Assembly: GCA_022925895.1 (NCBI GenBank)
Contig: JAKSYS010000221.1
Coordinates: 1-64,000 of the forward strand
Direction: 5' to 3'
Length of the DNA: 64,000 bases
Source: Fragilaria crotonensis
Taxonomy: Eukaryota > Bacillariophyta > Fragilariophyceae > Fragilariales > Fragilariaceae
The notes under the pieces are model-generated. The model searched no databases and was not told where the DNA came from. It saw nothing but the letters and a program-made list of their open reading frames with translations. A program made the position numbers and the translations under genes. Below, piece after piece: positions 54,881 to 64,000 of the stretch (position 1 is the first letter of the stretch; each line of letters opens with the position of its first letter).

Positions 54881-54893
54881 CCACCTTGTGATG
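54881..54893 (-). repeat. Candidate right terminal inverted repeat
   Basis: CCACCTTGTGATG, exact inverse of 45723-45735. Confidence 0.5.
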
Positions 54894-56935
54894 CGTAATA
54901 AATGACTGCTAGATGAAATGAAGTAGCAATAGAGAAACAGCTGGCAAATAGGAGTTACCTTGAGGCGTGTCCATGTCGAGAGAAAAAACTGGTCTGCAAA
55001 ACTGACCCTTAGGCCATTTTTTTCTAGACCGTCCATATTTCTCTTCAGGAACAAGGTGTTACTTGAAAACAAACTAGTTTGAACTGACCAAACTTTATGT
55101 TTCAAAGTTGACTTGATCAGCACTCTCAGCCTTATCAACCTACCGCAACCAAAGTCATTGAAAATCATGGCTTGCAATATTTCGAATCAATGAGGGATAA
55201 AGTAGTAGTACTGTCCTTTGATTGATTCTTCTTGCTCCCATTATCTCTGATGGCATCTTTGATTAATCTGTCACTGATTTCTTGTCAACATTCATTCAGG
55301 ACACTCTGTTTTCAGATAATACACGCTCATATTGAGTTTCTAATCAATGAGTTCCTTGGTATTGCTTGGTAAACATTGGATTGCTCTGATCCATAGCATC
55401 CCAGAGCTGCTTGGCAAGGTCCATGCAATTGTTGATATACTTCTTAAAACTTGCTTACAAAGGCGTATAACTGTTGTCAAGAGAAGGCCTCTCTTGAAAA
55501 GACCTTGCTGCCTGCAACCTTCCTCAATTTGTTGTGGCGGCATGGCACCCCACTTGAATGGAGAGCCAGATGTTCCTTGATTCATGGCAATTGGTGTCTT
55601 GGGCAGGCACTGTTGCAAATTTGGAATTGTTTTGACCTGCCGTTACCACTGTTAATTGTGGGTGACTTCAATGATTTGACCCTAGAAGGAAAAAATGTTT
55701 CACTATTGTTGGATTGATCACCATTTTGGTCATCTTTCTTGAGAAGTCTGATCAAATAGCATTGTCATTGGCATCACAATTGTCACAACAATCAGCAGCA
55801 ATCATGCCCTTAGCTAAGTTTCACAAATAACCATTCCCCTGACGTACCAATTATAATCATGAATGGTCTGCCCTTACGGAAGTGTCCCACAAAAGGCACT
55901 TTCAGCTTCTTTGACACATGATGCAAGTGCCTTCATCCAATCCTGTAGAACTTCACATGCTTCATGTGCCTTAATACATACTCCTAGTAGTATCATGTTT
56001 ACAGAATAAACAGATCAGGGTCAAGCCCTGATGTACCAAGAGTTCGATATGCCACAGCTACGGAATGCCAAACTACCGTCAACCATGTTCACGCTACTGG
56101 CAACTGAACATTACCACTGTAGGGTGAAGGTGAACCTGCACTGGCCGATAAGTTCATGTCCATGGTACATTTTCTTATATCATAGTAGTTGTACTCGGAG
56201 TACTAAGTACTAAGTACCACGTACTTGTACTGTTGTACTGAACTCCAGCCCATTCAGGGAGACACAGGGGGGAGTTGTCGTTCCTAACGGTATGATACAC
56301 ACCATGCCGCGTGCTACGAGTTACCATGTTCGTACTGGAGTACTGGTGTACCTGGTACCAGGTACGATTGTCCTCAGATTATGACATCGAAAATGACACG
56401 AAGACGAAACTTAATTCGAGAATAGTTCGTACATACTGTTGATTGTTGATCATCAACATAAAAATGAATACTACCGGTAGTAAACTGTAAATACTGCGAC
56501 GCTGCAAAAACGTGTTCCTGGCCACCAATCGGTGCAATAGCTGTACTTATGTTTCGTGCATGGTACGTGTACTGTCGCAGACAGCTTCCTTCGGGATTCG
56601 GATTCGTTCCGAGTATTGAGTACGTATGTCAATACTCTAGGTGCAGGACTGATCATCAACAGATTTTCAGGGTGACGTGGTTGCACGCAGATGGCACCGG
56701 AGACATATTTAGCCGTTCAGAACAAGAAGTCGCGAATACCCAGAATTGCGTACGGGGTAACGAATGTATCTTTCTCTGTCATTCCCTCACATTTCCTACC
56801 CGTAGTGGCGCTTCATCTAAGTTGACCTTCGCTACATCTGGCAAGGTATTTTGATCAGAATCAATCCATCAATCCGCAGGACGCACCAATGTATTCACAA
56901 CACATTCCAATACAGCAACCATTTGTTAAGAAACC
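54894..56935. other. Gene-poor spacer with possible copia relic and GTAC cluster
   Basis: About 2 kb. A weak copia gag-like relic is noted separately at 55340-55620. A strong GTAC-word cluster lies at about 56185-56370 (for example GTACCTGGTACCAGGTACG), upstream of the gene at 56936. No other gene. Confidence 0.45.
55340..55620 (-). pseudogene. Possible copia Gag relic
   Basis: On the minus strand one frame reads CMDLAKQLWDAMDQSNPMFTKQYQ, which resembles the LWxAMxxS helix region of copia Gag N-terminal domains, next to a 92-codon open frame in another register. It is short, frame-broken, and without LTRs nearby. Unrelated chance similarity is quite possible. Confidence 0.3.
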
Positions 56936-58485
56936 ATGACTGAACCCACGGCAACGTCCGGAGCGTCGTCCCGCAGCTCGTGCTCTCCGTCAACAAAAAT
57001 CGTAATGAATGGCGATGAGGTGCATTCGCAACAGCGACTCACAAATCAGCAGCAACAGCTTCACAATCTTAATCGGACGGCGTTAGCAATTAGCGTTACG
57101 ACAGGATCGAGGGGGGAGCCTGGAGGTGTCAACCCCAACTGTTTTGCAGCACAATATCAACAGTCTGGACCATCCCTCTCGATGGGGGTGGAAGCGATGC
57201 TGCAATCCTCTCAACGGCACGGACTGCATGGTACCAGTGCCATGGTATTTTGTGGAGGAGGCATCACGTTACCCGAGAAGAGACAGATCGATCCTCGATG
57301 TTTAAAACTAGGCTCCACTGGATCTCACAACCAGTCGCAATTAATGCCTTCGACAATGGCCACACATCAGGCACGAAAAGTTGTCACTATCATATCGGCA
57401 CCCCAGACGAAACCGAAAATTGTAACAGCTGCTCCATCGCCTTCTGATGTGATAATCGGTATCCATACCAACAATACCAAGGTTTATTCTTCCGCCTGCC
57501 GAGCGAGTGTCGACGCCCATCAACTTGCCTTAACAAGGCGTGTAAATAGTGCTCCCGGTCTCGCCGGGCGAACCGGACCATCGGACCTTAGCGTCGATCG
57601 AAGCAAGTTCAAGTACCAAAAGGTTATTGGAGGTTCATCGACCAATGCCACCAACGCAAGACGAACGTCCTTGGTACGCAGTTGCCCGGGTTTCGAGGGT
57701 CCTGGTTGCCTTCGTGATGACTTTACTAACATACCGTTTTTCGTTTCTCGAAGAAGGCACAGAACGAACTGTCTCCTCAAGTATTCCTCGACACCATGCT
57801 CAAATCTCGAGGATACAGCACACAAAATTTTTGCAGTCTTGAGGGTGCCTACTATTGCAAACCGACGGCTCTTCAACAGGCGAGTTACGGCATCAGACTG
57901 ATCGAAGCGATTCGCCGATCGGATGAAATCGTTTTGCAAAAAATGCTTCAGGCTGGCCTGTCACCCAACCCCTGCAATTCATTCGGAGAATCAATCGTGC
58001 ACATGCTGTGTCGTCGAGGAGACTACAAGCTCCTCAAGTTGTTCAAAGAACACGGATGTTCTCTCCAAGTTACAGACGATTTTGGTAGGACGCCACTGCA
58101 CGACGCTTGTTGGACTACGGAACCTCCTTTCGACATTGTTGATATGATCTTGACAACTGACAGACGACTGCTGCACTTGGTTGATTGTCGAGGATCGTCG
58201 CCACTCTCGTATGTCAGCCGCAACAATTGGGAAAAATGGATCGCTTATCTTCAATCGCGTGCCGACACGTACTGGCCACCTCGCAATGTGGCGAAAGTGG
58301 GCGACGAACCCGCACCACCTTTCTGCTGGGAAGCACAACACTCTCGACCGATACCAGATCCTCCTAATGCCATCTCAATCGAGGCGGCAAAGACGCTCGT
58401 ATCGTTGGGGGAGGTTAGTGAAGGACCTTCGGGTGCTATTGTATCGGTTGCACCAAAGGTAATGACAAGTGCAACGATAAAATAG
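56936..58485 (+). CDS. Gln/Ser-rich protein with ankyrin-like C-terminal domain, paralog of 29409-31391
   Basis: ATG at 56936; exon 1 56936-57673, intron 57674-57753 (GTACGC donor, TTTACTAAC branch-like word, CGAAG acceptor), exon 2 57754-58485; both joins in phase 0, about 489 residues. The N-terminal half is Gln/Ser/Thr-rich and disordered. Exon 2 gives FLDTMLKSRGYSTQ, ALQQASYGIRLIEAIRRSDE, MLQAGLSPNPCNSFGES, LFKEHGCSLQVTDDFGRTPLHDACW and WIAYLQSRADTYWPP, closely parallel to the other gene (LTDMLRNRGYSTE, CGLSPNPCNQFGDA, LEHGCDLRVCDSFGRTALHHLAW). Ankyrin-type repeats suggest protein binding. No targeting signal. Alternative acceptors three and nine bases later also keep frame. Confidence 0.85.
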
Positions 58486-58837
58486 AAGATGCTCCAAACC
58501 TCGTCTTCAGTGTGTTTGAGTTGTTCGAGATGCGGACACTCTATAGTGTAGGATTGTCGGTCAAGATTCGTGTTCACTTGTTCCTCGCCACTCGGAAATA
58601 CTCGGACTACCGGTTGTCATGCATTTCTACTGGCTACTGTCTCTGTTGTACGGGGACGCGTATAATGTATAATACGCAATTGCCAGAAGCACTGTCACTC
58701 CCTCAACCCTCGATATCGAGCACTATTGATCGGGGAACGAGTGCCTACCGTAGTTTTTAAGCCTATACGACTAGTAGTTTTGAAGTTGTTCGATGACGTC
58801 TCTACATCAATCGAAATCATTTTTTTCGATTACTTCC
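58486..58837. other. Convergent intergenic region
   Basis: About 350 bases between two convergent genes; nothing coding recognised. Confidence 0.5.
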
Positions 58838-60659
58838 CTAGTACATATTATCTCTCTGTCTAGGGGCGCATTTAATGATATCGTCAACGCGGAGAATCAT
58901 TTCCGCTGCCTCGGACGCGCTCAACAGCACCTGCAACTTGGATTTGAAAGACTCCATGATGCCAAGTTCTTTCATATCACCAATCGTACCCTCATACATG
59001 TTGAGTCCGTACGTCGATTTTCCCTGAGCATGTGCCGCCCGCAGCTGCGTGACCAGTTCAGCCGAATCGTACCCTCCATTGTCCGCGACAATGGCCGGGA
59101 GCTGCCGAAGCGCTTTGGCAAACGCGGCCATGGCCAGGGCCTTTTTGCCGGGAGTTTCTTCGGCAGCCCGGTCGACGGCTTGGGCCATGAGAATTTCAGT
59201 GCATCCTCCACCATAAACCGTGCGAGGGTCCTTGACAGTCGCGGCCAAGATGGAGAGGGCATCGTGCATGGAGCGCTCGGCTTCGTCGAGAAAGTGTGAG
59301 GAGGATCCGCGCAGCACAATCGTGCAGGCGGCACCTGCCTTGCAACCGCCGAAGCGAATGACCTTGTCCTCACCAATCATGACTTCTTCAATCACATCAC
59401 ACTCGCCCAAGGTGACCAACTCAGGGTGGTCAAAAGTGCTCACCACTTCGCCTCCAGTGACTGCCGCCAACCGCTCGACACCATCAAAGTCGGCATGTTC
59501 GATAGCCATGATCCCATTCTCAGCAAAGATAGATTCTGGGAAATTGTAGATCAACTGCCGATTGATAAAGACAGTGCAACCGTGTTTCATGATTTTCTCA
59601 CACTTGAGTCGCATTTTTTCCTTCTCCGCCAATTCGATTTCTGCTACCTTGTTCATGCTGTCCACTCTGACACGAGAACCGTAAATTTTGATCTTGTCCG
59701 TATCCATGGAAGTGTTGGCAATCAAAATCTTGCAATTTTCCAAGCGACGGGGTTGTCCTACTCCAATTTGCTTGTCCAATAGGAATCCATCCTCCAGATA
59801 CGAGTCCTTCAAACTGCCACCCGATCGCTTGATTATTTGAATGTGCTGCAAATCCCCACTCCCCTTCAACCTCAACACGGCATCCACCGCCAAGGTGGCA
59901 AAGTGTTTCTTTTCATGCGTGAGCAATTTGGACGATAGAGTCGTTTGGGCAATTTTCATCAAATCCTCTCGAAATTTGTCGTCGCTACCATTGTTCTCCG
60001 CTGCTGCTTCCAGCGCCTCCTTGGCCTTGAGTCTTGCCAACCTCCATCCGGCCGCGATCGTTTGTGGATGAATGCGTTGCACCATGACAAGTGCTTCCGC
60101 CTCGCGCAAGAGTTCACCGCACAAGACAGCGACGCTCGTAGTGCCGTCACCGACTTCATCGTCTTGGACTTTGGCAATGTCTACCAAAACTTTGGCGGCG
60201 GCATTGTCAATGTGAATCGATTTGAGAATCGTTGCGCCGTCGTTGGTTACAGAGATTTGGTGATTCGAATCGGGACCAACAGATTGGAGGATCTTGTCCA
60301 TGCCTTTAGGACCAAGGGTGGTTTTAACGAGATCGGCTATAGCAATTGCGCCGACAAAGGAGGAGAGACGAGCATTTTCACCCTGAGAATATGTGCAAGT
60401 GTGGCGAGGTGGGATAATTTGAGAAGTTAAAAATGTGAGCAGCGATTTCGTCGAAAGTTCCCAATTTGTAAGCGAAAAGTATGTCGTTAGGGAATCCGAT
60501 GATCTCCAATGATCGCGTCTTTTTGCAAACTGTGTGCGATGGATCGAGCTGCGCCAGCAGTCATATCTCATACAGTATCACAGCAAGGCGGAACAAAGAA
60601 TGGAAGATGGCACGCACCTTATCGACAGTAGTGCCCTGGTTCATAAAAGCAGCCTCCAT
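58838..60659 (-). CDS. CCT2: T-complex protein 1 subunit beta (CCT2)
   Basis: ATG at 60659 ([14 protein letters not shown]); exon 1 60659-60618, intron 60383-60617 (235 bp, GTGCGT...CTCAG), exon 2 60382-58838; 528 residues. Group II chaperonin motifs are LGPKGMDK (about 37-44), NDGAT (61-65), GDGTT (92-96) and GGG near the C-terminal ATP site (VYGGGCTEI). The beginning [15 protein letters not shown] and the end [12 protein letters not shown]..., [19 protein letters not shown] are specific for the beta subunit and not the eta or other subunits. It is one of eight different subunits of the cytosolic ring that folds actin and tubulin. Length matches other CCT2 proteins (about 530). It is divergent from the cofilin gene. 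Confidence 0.96.
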
Positions 60660-61307
60660 GGTAGCTGTTGTTATTGAATGTGATGGTAGAGTAGCGTTGG
60701 TTAACGAAATGAACAATGAATCGTGAACTCACATAGATGCATTGCTGTCCTTGGTTGCAATCGATCTCGTGGATTCCGGAATCGAATCACTACCACGAGA
60801 ATGCCGATGGAAGGCCAGACGATCTGAGAGTTCAGTAGAAGATTGTAAAATATAACATAACAGATATACAACATTGTATGCATTTGGTATAAGCCAGAAT
60901 TTCGGCATCCAGCATCCACGCCTCCGATGTGAGCAAGTTTTCTTCGCACTCAAAAAGTACTGTATACGTGATTTCACTTAGGAACTGGACAGATTTGCAA
61001 CAGTACATGCAGCCATGATGGTCAGAAAAATGACCGACTTAGATTCCAGTACTGCTACTACCGTACTAGAGGTACAAGTACTGGTACTTGCGTATTCGGA
61101 GTACTATGAACTCCCTACAAGTACTTGTACTACTACAACTCGGAGGACAAGTATTCTCCAACCTCCAAAGCTCCCCCCTCATCAGCACCAAGCACCCAAG
61201 GTCACGAAAAACGGAAAGCGAACACATTCAACCTCGGCACTGTTTTCCAGAACAGTTGCTGTTTCGTTTCCTTCCACTAGTTCTGTGTGCATTAAACTCA
61301 CTTGACC
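60660..61307. promoter_or_regulatory. Divergent promoter region between CCT2 and cofilin
   Basis: 648 bases. GTAC-rich cluster at about 61045-61135 (AGTACTGGTACTTGCG..., CAAGTACTTGTACTAC). Position suggests shared regulation of an actin-folding chaperonin and an actin-severing protein, though this is inference. Confidence 0.45.
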
Positions 61308-62112
61308 ATGGTGCGTAGAGTCGCGTCGGTGGATGCTATTTGGACACTTCAGAAAAGGTTTGCGTCGATGGAAACAACGATGGAGCGTTGAGTGCGACTG
61401 GTGGACAGACCGTGGACAACTTATGCCGTCATACGACACAGTGTACCATGTGCGCGCCAGGCCATATTGCCGATTGCTGAAATAGCAATGCCGATTGTCC
61501 GATGGCATGATGGAGCGTGTGAATCCTTTTTCTATGCCTTGTTCTTCTTGAAGCTGTCATTCCAGGAATCCAGTGTGCGAGCCACAACAATGACGTAATT
61601 TTTGTGGCCAATGATTGACGTCCCTTGTTACTCACCTCATAACTCATCATCTCATCATCATTCCTCACTCTACCTTTGTAAAATAGGCCACAGGAGTCGT
61701 CGTTGGCGACGACGTTAGCGACGCATTTACCAAGTTTAAACTCCAACAGGGAGATTTCAAGCTTCGTTACTTCATATACCACATCCCGGATAAGAAGTCC
61801 ATTGTCATTGAAAAGCAGGGGCCGCGCGAGGCCACCTATGACGACTTTGTTGCCGAATTGCCGGTAGATGATTGTCGCTACGGTCTCATCGATGTGGAAT
61901 TTGAATCGGATGATGGCCGTCCAACATCCAAATTGGTCTTTATAACGTGGAATCCCGATACGGCCCCCATCAGACCAAAGATGCTCTATTCCGGATCGAA
62001 GGAGGCACTCAAGAGCGTCTTGGTGGGAGTCGGAATTCACATCAATGCGACGGATTATTCTGAGTTGGACTGGGAAACGAGCATTTTGCCCGTGGTGAAG
62101 AGATTTGCCTGA
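61308..62112 (+). CDS. Actin-depolymerising factor / cofilin
   Basis: Exon 1 codes only the start codon (61308-61310, ATG followed by GTGCGT donor). The 376-bp intron ends in AAAATAG and exon 2 is 61687-62112. The join reads M-ATGVVVGDDVSDAF and gives 142 residues, the usual ADF size. ADF-homology landmarks: DDVSDAFTKFKL near the N-terminus, YFIYHIPDKKSIVIEK, DDCRYGLIDVEFE, KLVFITWNPDTAPIRPKMLYSGSKEALK (the actin-binding long helix begins at PIRPKMLY) and the C-terminal DWETSILPVVKRF. It severs and depolymerises actin filaments in the cytosol. An intron directly after the ATG is known in ADF/cofilin genes of other eukaryotes. Without the tiny exon the gene would look as though it lacked a start. 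Confidence 0.95.
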
Positions 62113-62454
62113 GCAAAGTCAAGAGTCTTCGTCGTTTTTTGGCAAGTGATTCGGTGGAGGAAGGCAAACAATCGTGTTGGTAGTGCATCTTTCAAGCCCG
62201 CAAAACACACACACCCGTTCAGACTGGGAGTGGCCAAGTTTACAGTGATAACATTACATCTTTGGAGTAGTTACAACTTCGAGTCTTACTCTTCGCCTTA
62301 ACTTTAGCACTTTCTAGTAGACAGTCGAATCCAGTAGTGAGCAATGCAAACTCCATCTAGAGTTACTAGTATAGCATTTTCTTAATTGTCAGCTCTACGA
62401 CGTCGAAAGGCCCAATCCTCTAAATACACATCTGATTGGGGACCAAACGCCACT
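62113..62454. other. Convergent intergenic region
   Basis: About 340 bases, no coding signal. An ACACACACAC run lies near 62207-62214. Confidence 0.5.
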
Positions 62455-63642
62455 CTACGGTTTGCTGCTCGGATCCAAAATTTGTGACGGCTTGTCCAAA
62501 GCACCTGGGGCATCACCGTGATCATGATGATGGCCAGATTCCTTGCCATGCTTGTCGAGAAAGTCCAATCGTTGCTTGGCTCGCACCAACAATCGCAAGG
62601 TTTTAATGCGGGATGCTCGCCATTCTCGCTCGTGCCGTATCGGCGCAGGTTTCAGCAGTTCATGAACATCGCGTTCCAATTGTGCAATCACAGTGGTCAA
62701 ATCTTTTTCTTGTTCCCTACGAGCCAGTTCTTCTTGAGTCTTACTCCCGAGACGTTGTCGCGGCTGTGAAGAATCATAGGCATCTGGACCTCGCAACAGG
62801 AACCGATCGATACGTTCGTTTGTGTGACAACTGCGTTCCAATATTTTCAGGCAAATTTTGGCAGTCACATCTTCATCCGTCAAGTCATTGAGCTCATCCT
62901 TCTCCAGCTCGTCCAAAATCATGGACTCGTACTTATCCCAGACTTGTGGATATGTCATACCAGATGGTTGAAACTTCCCATACCGCTGCCATTGTCGGAT
63001 TCCATCAAACGTGGCAGCGCAAAAACGGGCAGGAACAACGCATCGTTCGCGGGCGTAGAGTTTGGCCGCCAACCGTGCCTTGTAGGCCAACGGGGCCAAG
63101 TCTTCTGGCTTGACTCCCAACTTGTGCATTTCCAAGAGAGCGCGGGGCAATAAAGTCTTATACAGGCGGCGAGAGGTTGTCGCGTCTAAATCGCCCCACA
63201 GTTTGTTCCGGTTGTCACCAAATAGTTGCCGAAGGGATTCCACATTCGTGTATTGATTGGTCCATTCTTGTTTTCGTCGTTCATAGTCCTCTTCTTCTTT
63301 CAGCTTTGGTTTTGGAAACAGATTTGAGACACGCTCTTTGGTCTTGTTCCATCTAGATTGAGATGTGCCGTTTTGATGCCGACAATGTTTTTGTTGTTGC
63401 TTTTGCTTATCATCGGACACCACGTTCGATGATGCAAGAAAGTCCAAAGAGTTTGGAGTATATGAGGGTGAAATTCTAAGTTTTGTAGTAACTTCTCTTT
63501 GAGGCGGATGGGCAGCCGACACCTGCGGAAGAGAAAAGCCAGAAACGGTGCCAGACAGAAGAATACAACAAAATGCCAATACGGATGCGTTTCTGCGTCG
63601 CCGCGACGATAACTCTGACATGGTTTTGCTTGGGGATTGCAT
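62455..63642 (-). CDS. Putative plastid-targeted protein of unknown function
   Basis: ATG at 63642 (MQSPSKTMSEL), 395 residues, single exon. After a basic start (SSRRRRN) comes a hydrophobic signal-like segment (VLAFCCILLSGTVSG) followed by FSLP, close to the ASAFxP-type motif of diatom plastid presequences. The body is charged and helical: LWGDLDATTSRRLYKTLLPRAL, HKLGVKPEDLAPLAYKARLAAKLYARERC, then GKFQPSGMTYPQVWDKYE and a long basic/acidic helix to the end with a His-rich GHHHDHGD near the C-terminus. No enzymatic signature that I recognise. Plastid location is inferred from the presequence. Confidence 0.75.
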   Translation of the reverse strand: MQSPSKTMSELSSRRRRNASVLAFCCILLSGTVSGFSLPQVSAAHPPQREVTTKLRISPSYTPNSLDFLASSNVVSDDKQKQQQKHCRHQNGTSQSRWNKTKERVSNLFPKPKLKEEEDYERRKQEWTNQYTNVESLRQLFGDNRNKLWGDLDATTSRRLYKTLLPRALLEMHKLGVKPEDLAPLAYKARLAAKLYARERCVVPARFCAATFDGIRQWQRYGKFQPSGMTYPQVWDKYESMILDELEKDELNDLTDEDVTAKICLKILERSCHTNERIDRFLLRGPDAYDSSQPRQRLGSKTQEELARREQEKDLTTVIAQLERDVHELLKPAPIRHEREWRASRIKTLRLLVRAKQRLDFLDKHGKESGHHHDHGDAPGALDKPSQILDPSSKP

Positions 63643-64000
63643 GGCGAAGGAAACAATGAACAGAATGGATGGGAATTCGCGCTTATGAACGAAAGGTGAC
63701 GCTGGGCTTTTATTCGTAAAACGTAGATGAACGAGAGATTGCAAAGGAGAATTGCTGAGAAAGTGACAGCGATTGGGTTTGTGACTTGAATCACTATCTC
63801 GTACTGCGTACACCGCACCAGGTACTCGTGGACTACCCACTCCTCGTACTCCGAGTACGCTAGTCGTGTGGAAAAATAGGGCCGAACCCTCAATGCAAAA
63901 TTTGTGAAGGGGGGAATTCAGCCATACTTCCGTTTCCCCAGTCTTCCGATCCGTCAAGCCCCTGAAAATTCAACAGGGCACGCAGACATGTAGGGATTTC
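63643..64000. promoter_or_regulatory. Upstream region of the putative plastid protein gene
   Basis: GTAC-rich cluster at about 63803-63861 (CGTACTGCGTACACC..., CTCCGAGTACGC), about 170-220 bases before the start codon. The window ends here. Confidence 0.4.

Larger units (their letters stand above)
45723..54893. mobile_element. Putative KDZ/Plavaka-like DNA transposon with oxygenase cargo
   Basis: Bounded by CATCACAAGGTGG at 45723-45735 and its exact inverse CCACCTTGTGATG at 54881-54893, giving 9171 bp. Just inside both ends are AT-rich, non-coding stretches (about 45740-46330 and 54590-54880). Inside are a transposase on the minus strand (50822-54389), a divergent gene with a 2OG-Fe(II) oxygenase-like core (48698-50769), and an unknown minus-strand gene (46340-47616). 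The pairing of a Plavaka/KDZ-type transposase with an oxygenase gene recalls the fungal transposons described by Iyer and co-workers that carry TET/JBP genes. I found no clear target-site duplication, so the exact limits are provisional. Base composition at the edges differs sharply from the neighbouring host genes. Confidence 0.65.

Noticed and set aside
1-64000. CRISPR array, rRNA or tRNA genes
   Set aside because: I found no regularly spaced repeats, no rRNA-like blocks, and no tRNA with a convincing T-loop and acceptor stem by eye; a covariance-model search could still find a tRNA.

Overview
The window is nuclear DNA of a photosynthetic stramenopile, almost certainly a pennate diatom. The best evidence is an aureochrome (bZIP plus LOV, known only from photosynthetic stramenopiles), a dihydrolipoamide dehydrogenase whose presequence carries a diatom-type plastid cleavage motif (..DA-FSP..), short GT-AG introns, Ty1/copia elements of diatom (CoDi) type, and ShKT-prolyl hydroxylases. 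The species cannot be named from the sequence alone.

Layout: (1) 4-7295, a Ty1/copia retrotransposon on the minus strand with 97%-identical LTRs, an open gag and a frame-broken pol. (2) 7.5-34.4 kb, a gene-dense host segment: a Nup50/Nup2-like Ran-binding nucleoporin; a two-exon protein of unknown function; a tandem pair of ShKT-prolyl 4-hydroxylases (one copy frame-broken); two dispersed paralogs of an unknown family flanking a fucosyltransferase-like gene and a DGAT2-type acyltransferase; plastid dihydrolipoamide dehydrogenase; homogentisate 1,2-dioxygenase; RAD52; and a polyQ/ankyrin-like protein. (3) 34470-41111, a second, very young copia element (LTRs differ by one T; TSD CTGCC). (4) Aureochrome at 43.3-44.6 kb. 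(5) 45723-54893, a roughly 9.2 kb DNA transposon resembling the KDZ/Plavaka group. It carries a transposase with an acidic tail, a divergently transcribed protein with a 2OG-Fe(II) oxygenase-like HxD...H core, and an unknown accessory gene, between 13-bp inverted termini. (6) 56.9-64 kb, host genes again: a second polyQ/ankyrin-like paralog, chaperonin CCT2, an ADF/cofilin whose first coding exon is only the ATG, and a putative plastid protein.

Several single-copy genes and both copia pols change frame by one base, sometimes at homopolymers. Because one copia has essentially identical LTRs and is still broken, indel errors in the assembly are at least as likely as real decay. A second window-wide pattern is a cluster of GTAC-core palindromic words upstream of most host start codons and nearly absent from the mobile elements.

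Functionally the host genes are a mixed set (nuclear transport, DNA repair, protein folding, actin turnover, lipid synthesis, plastid pyruvate/glycine metabolism, tyrosine catabolism, blue-light control) with no operon logic. The most coherent multi-gene system is the transposon at 45.7-54.9 kb.
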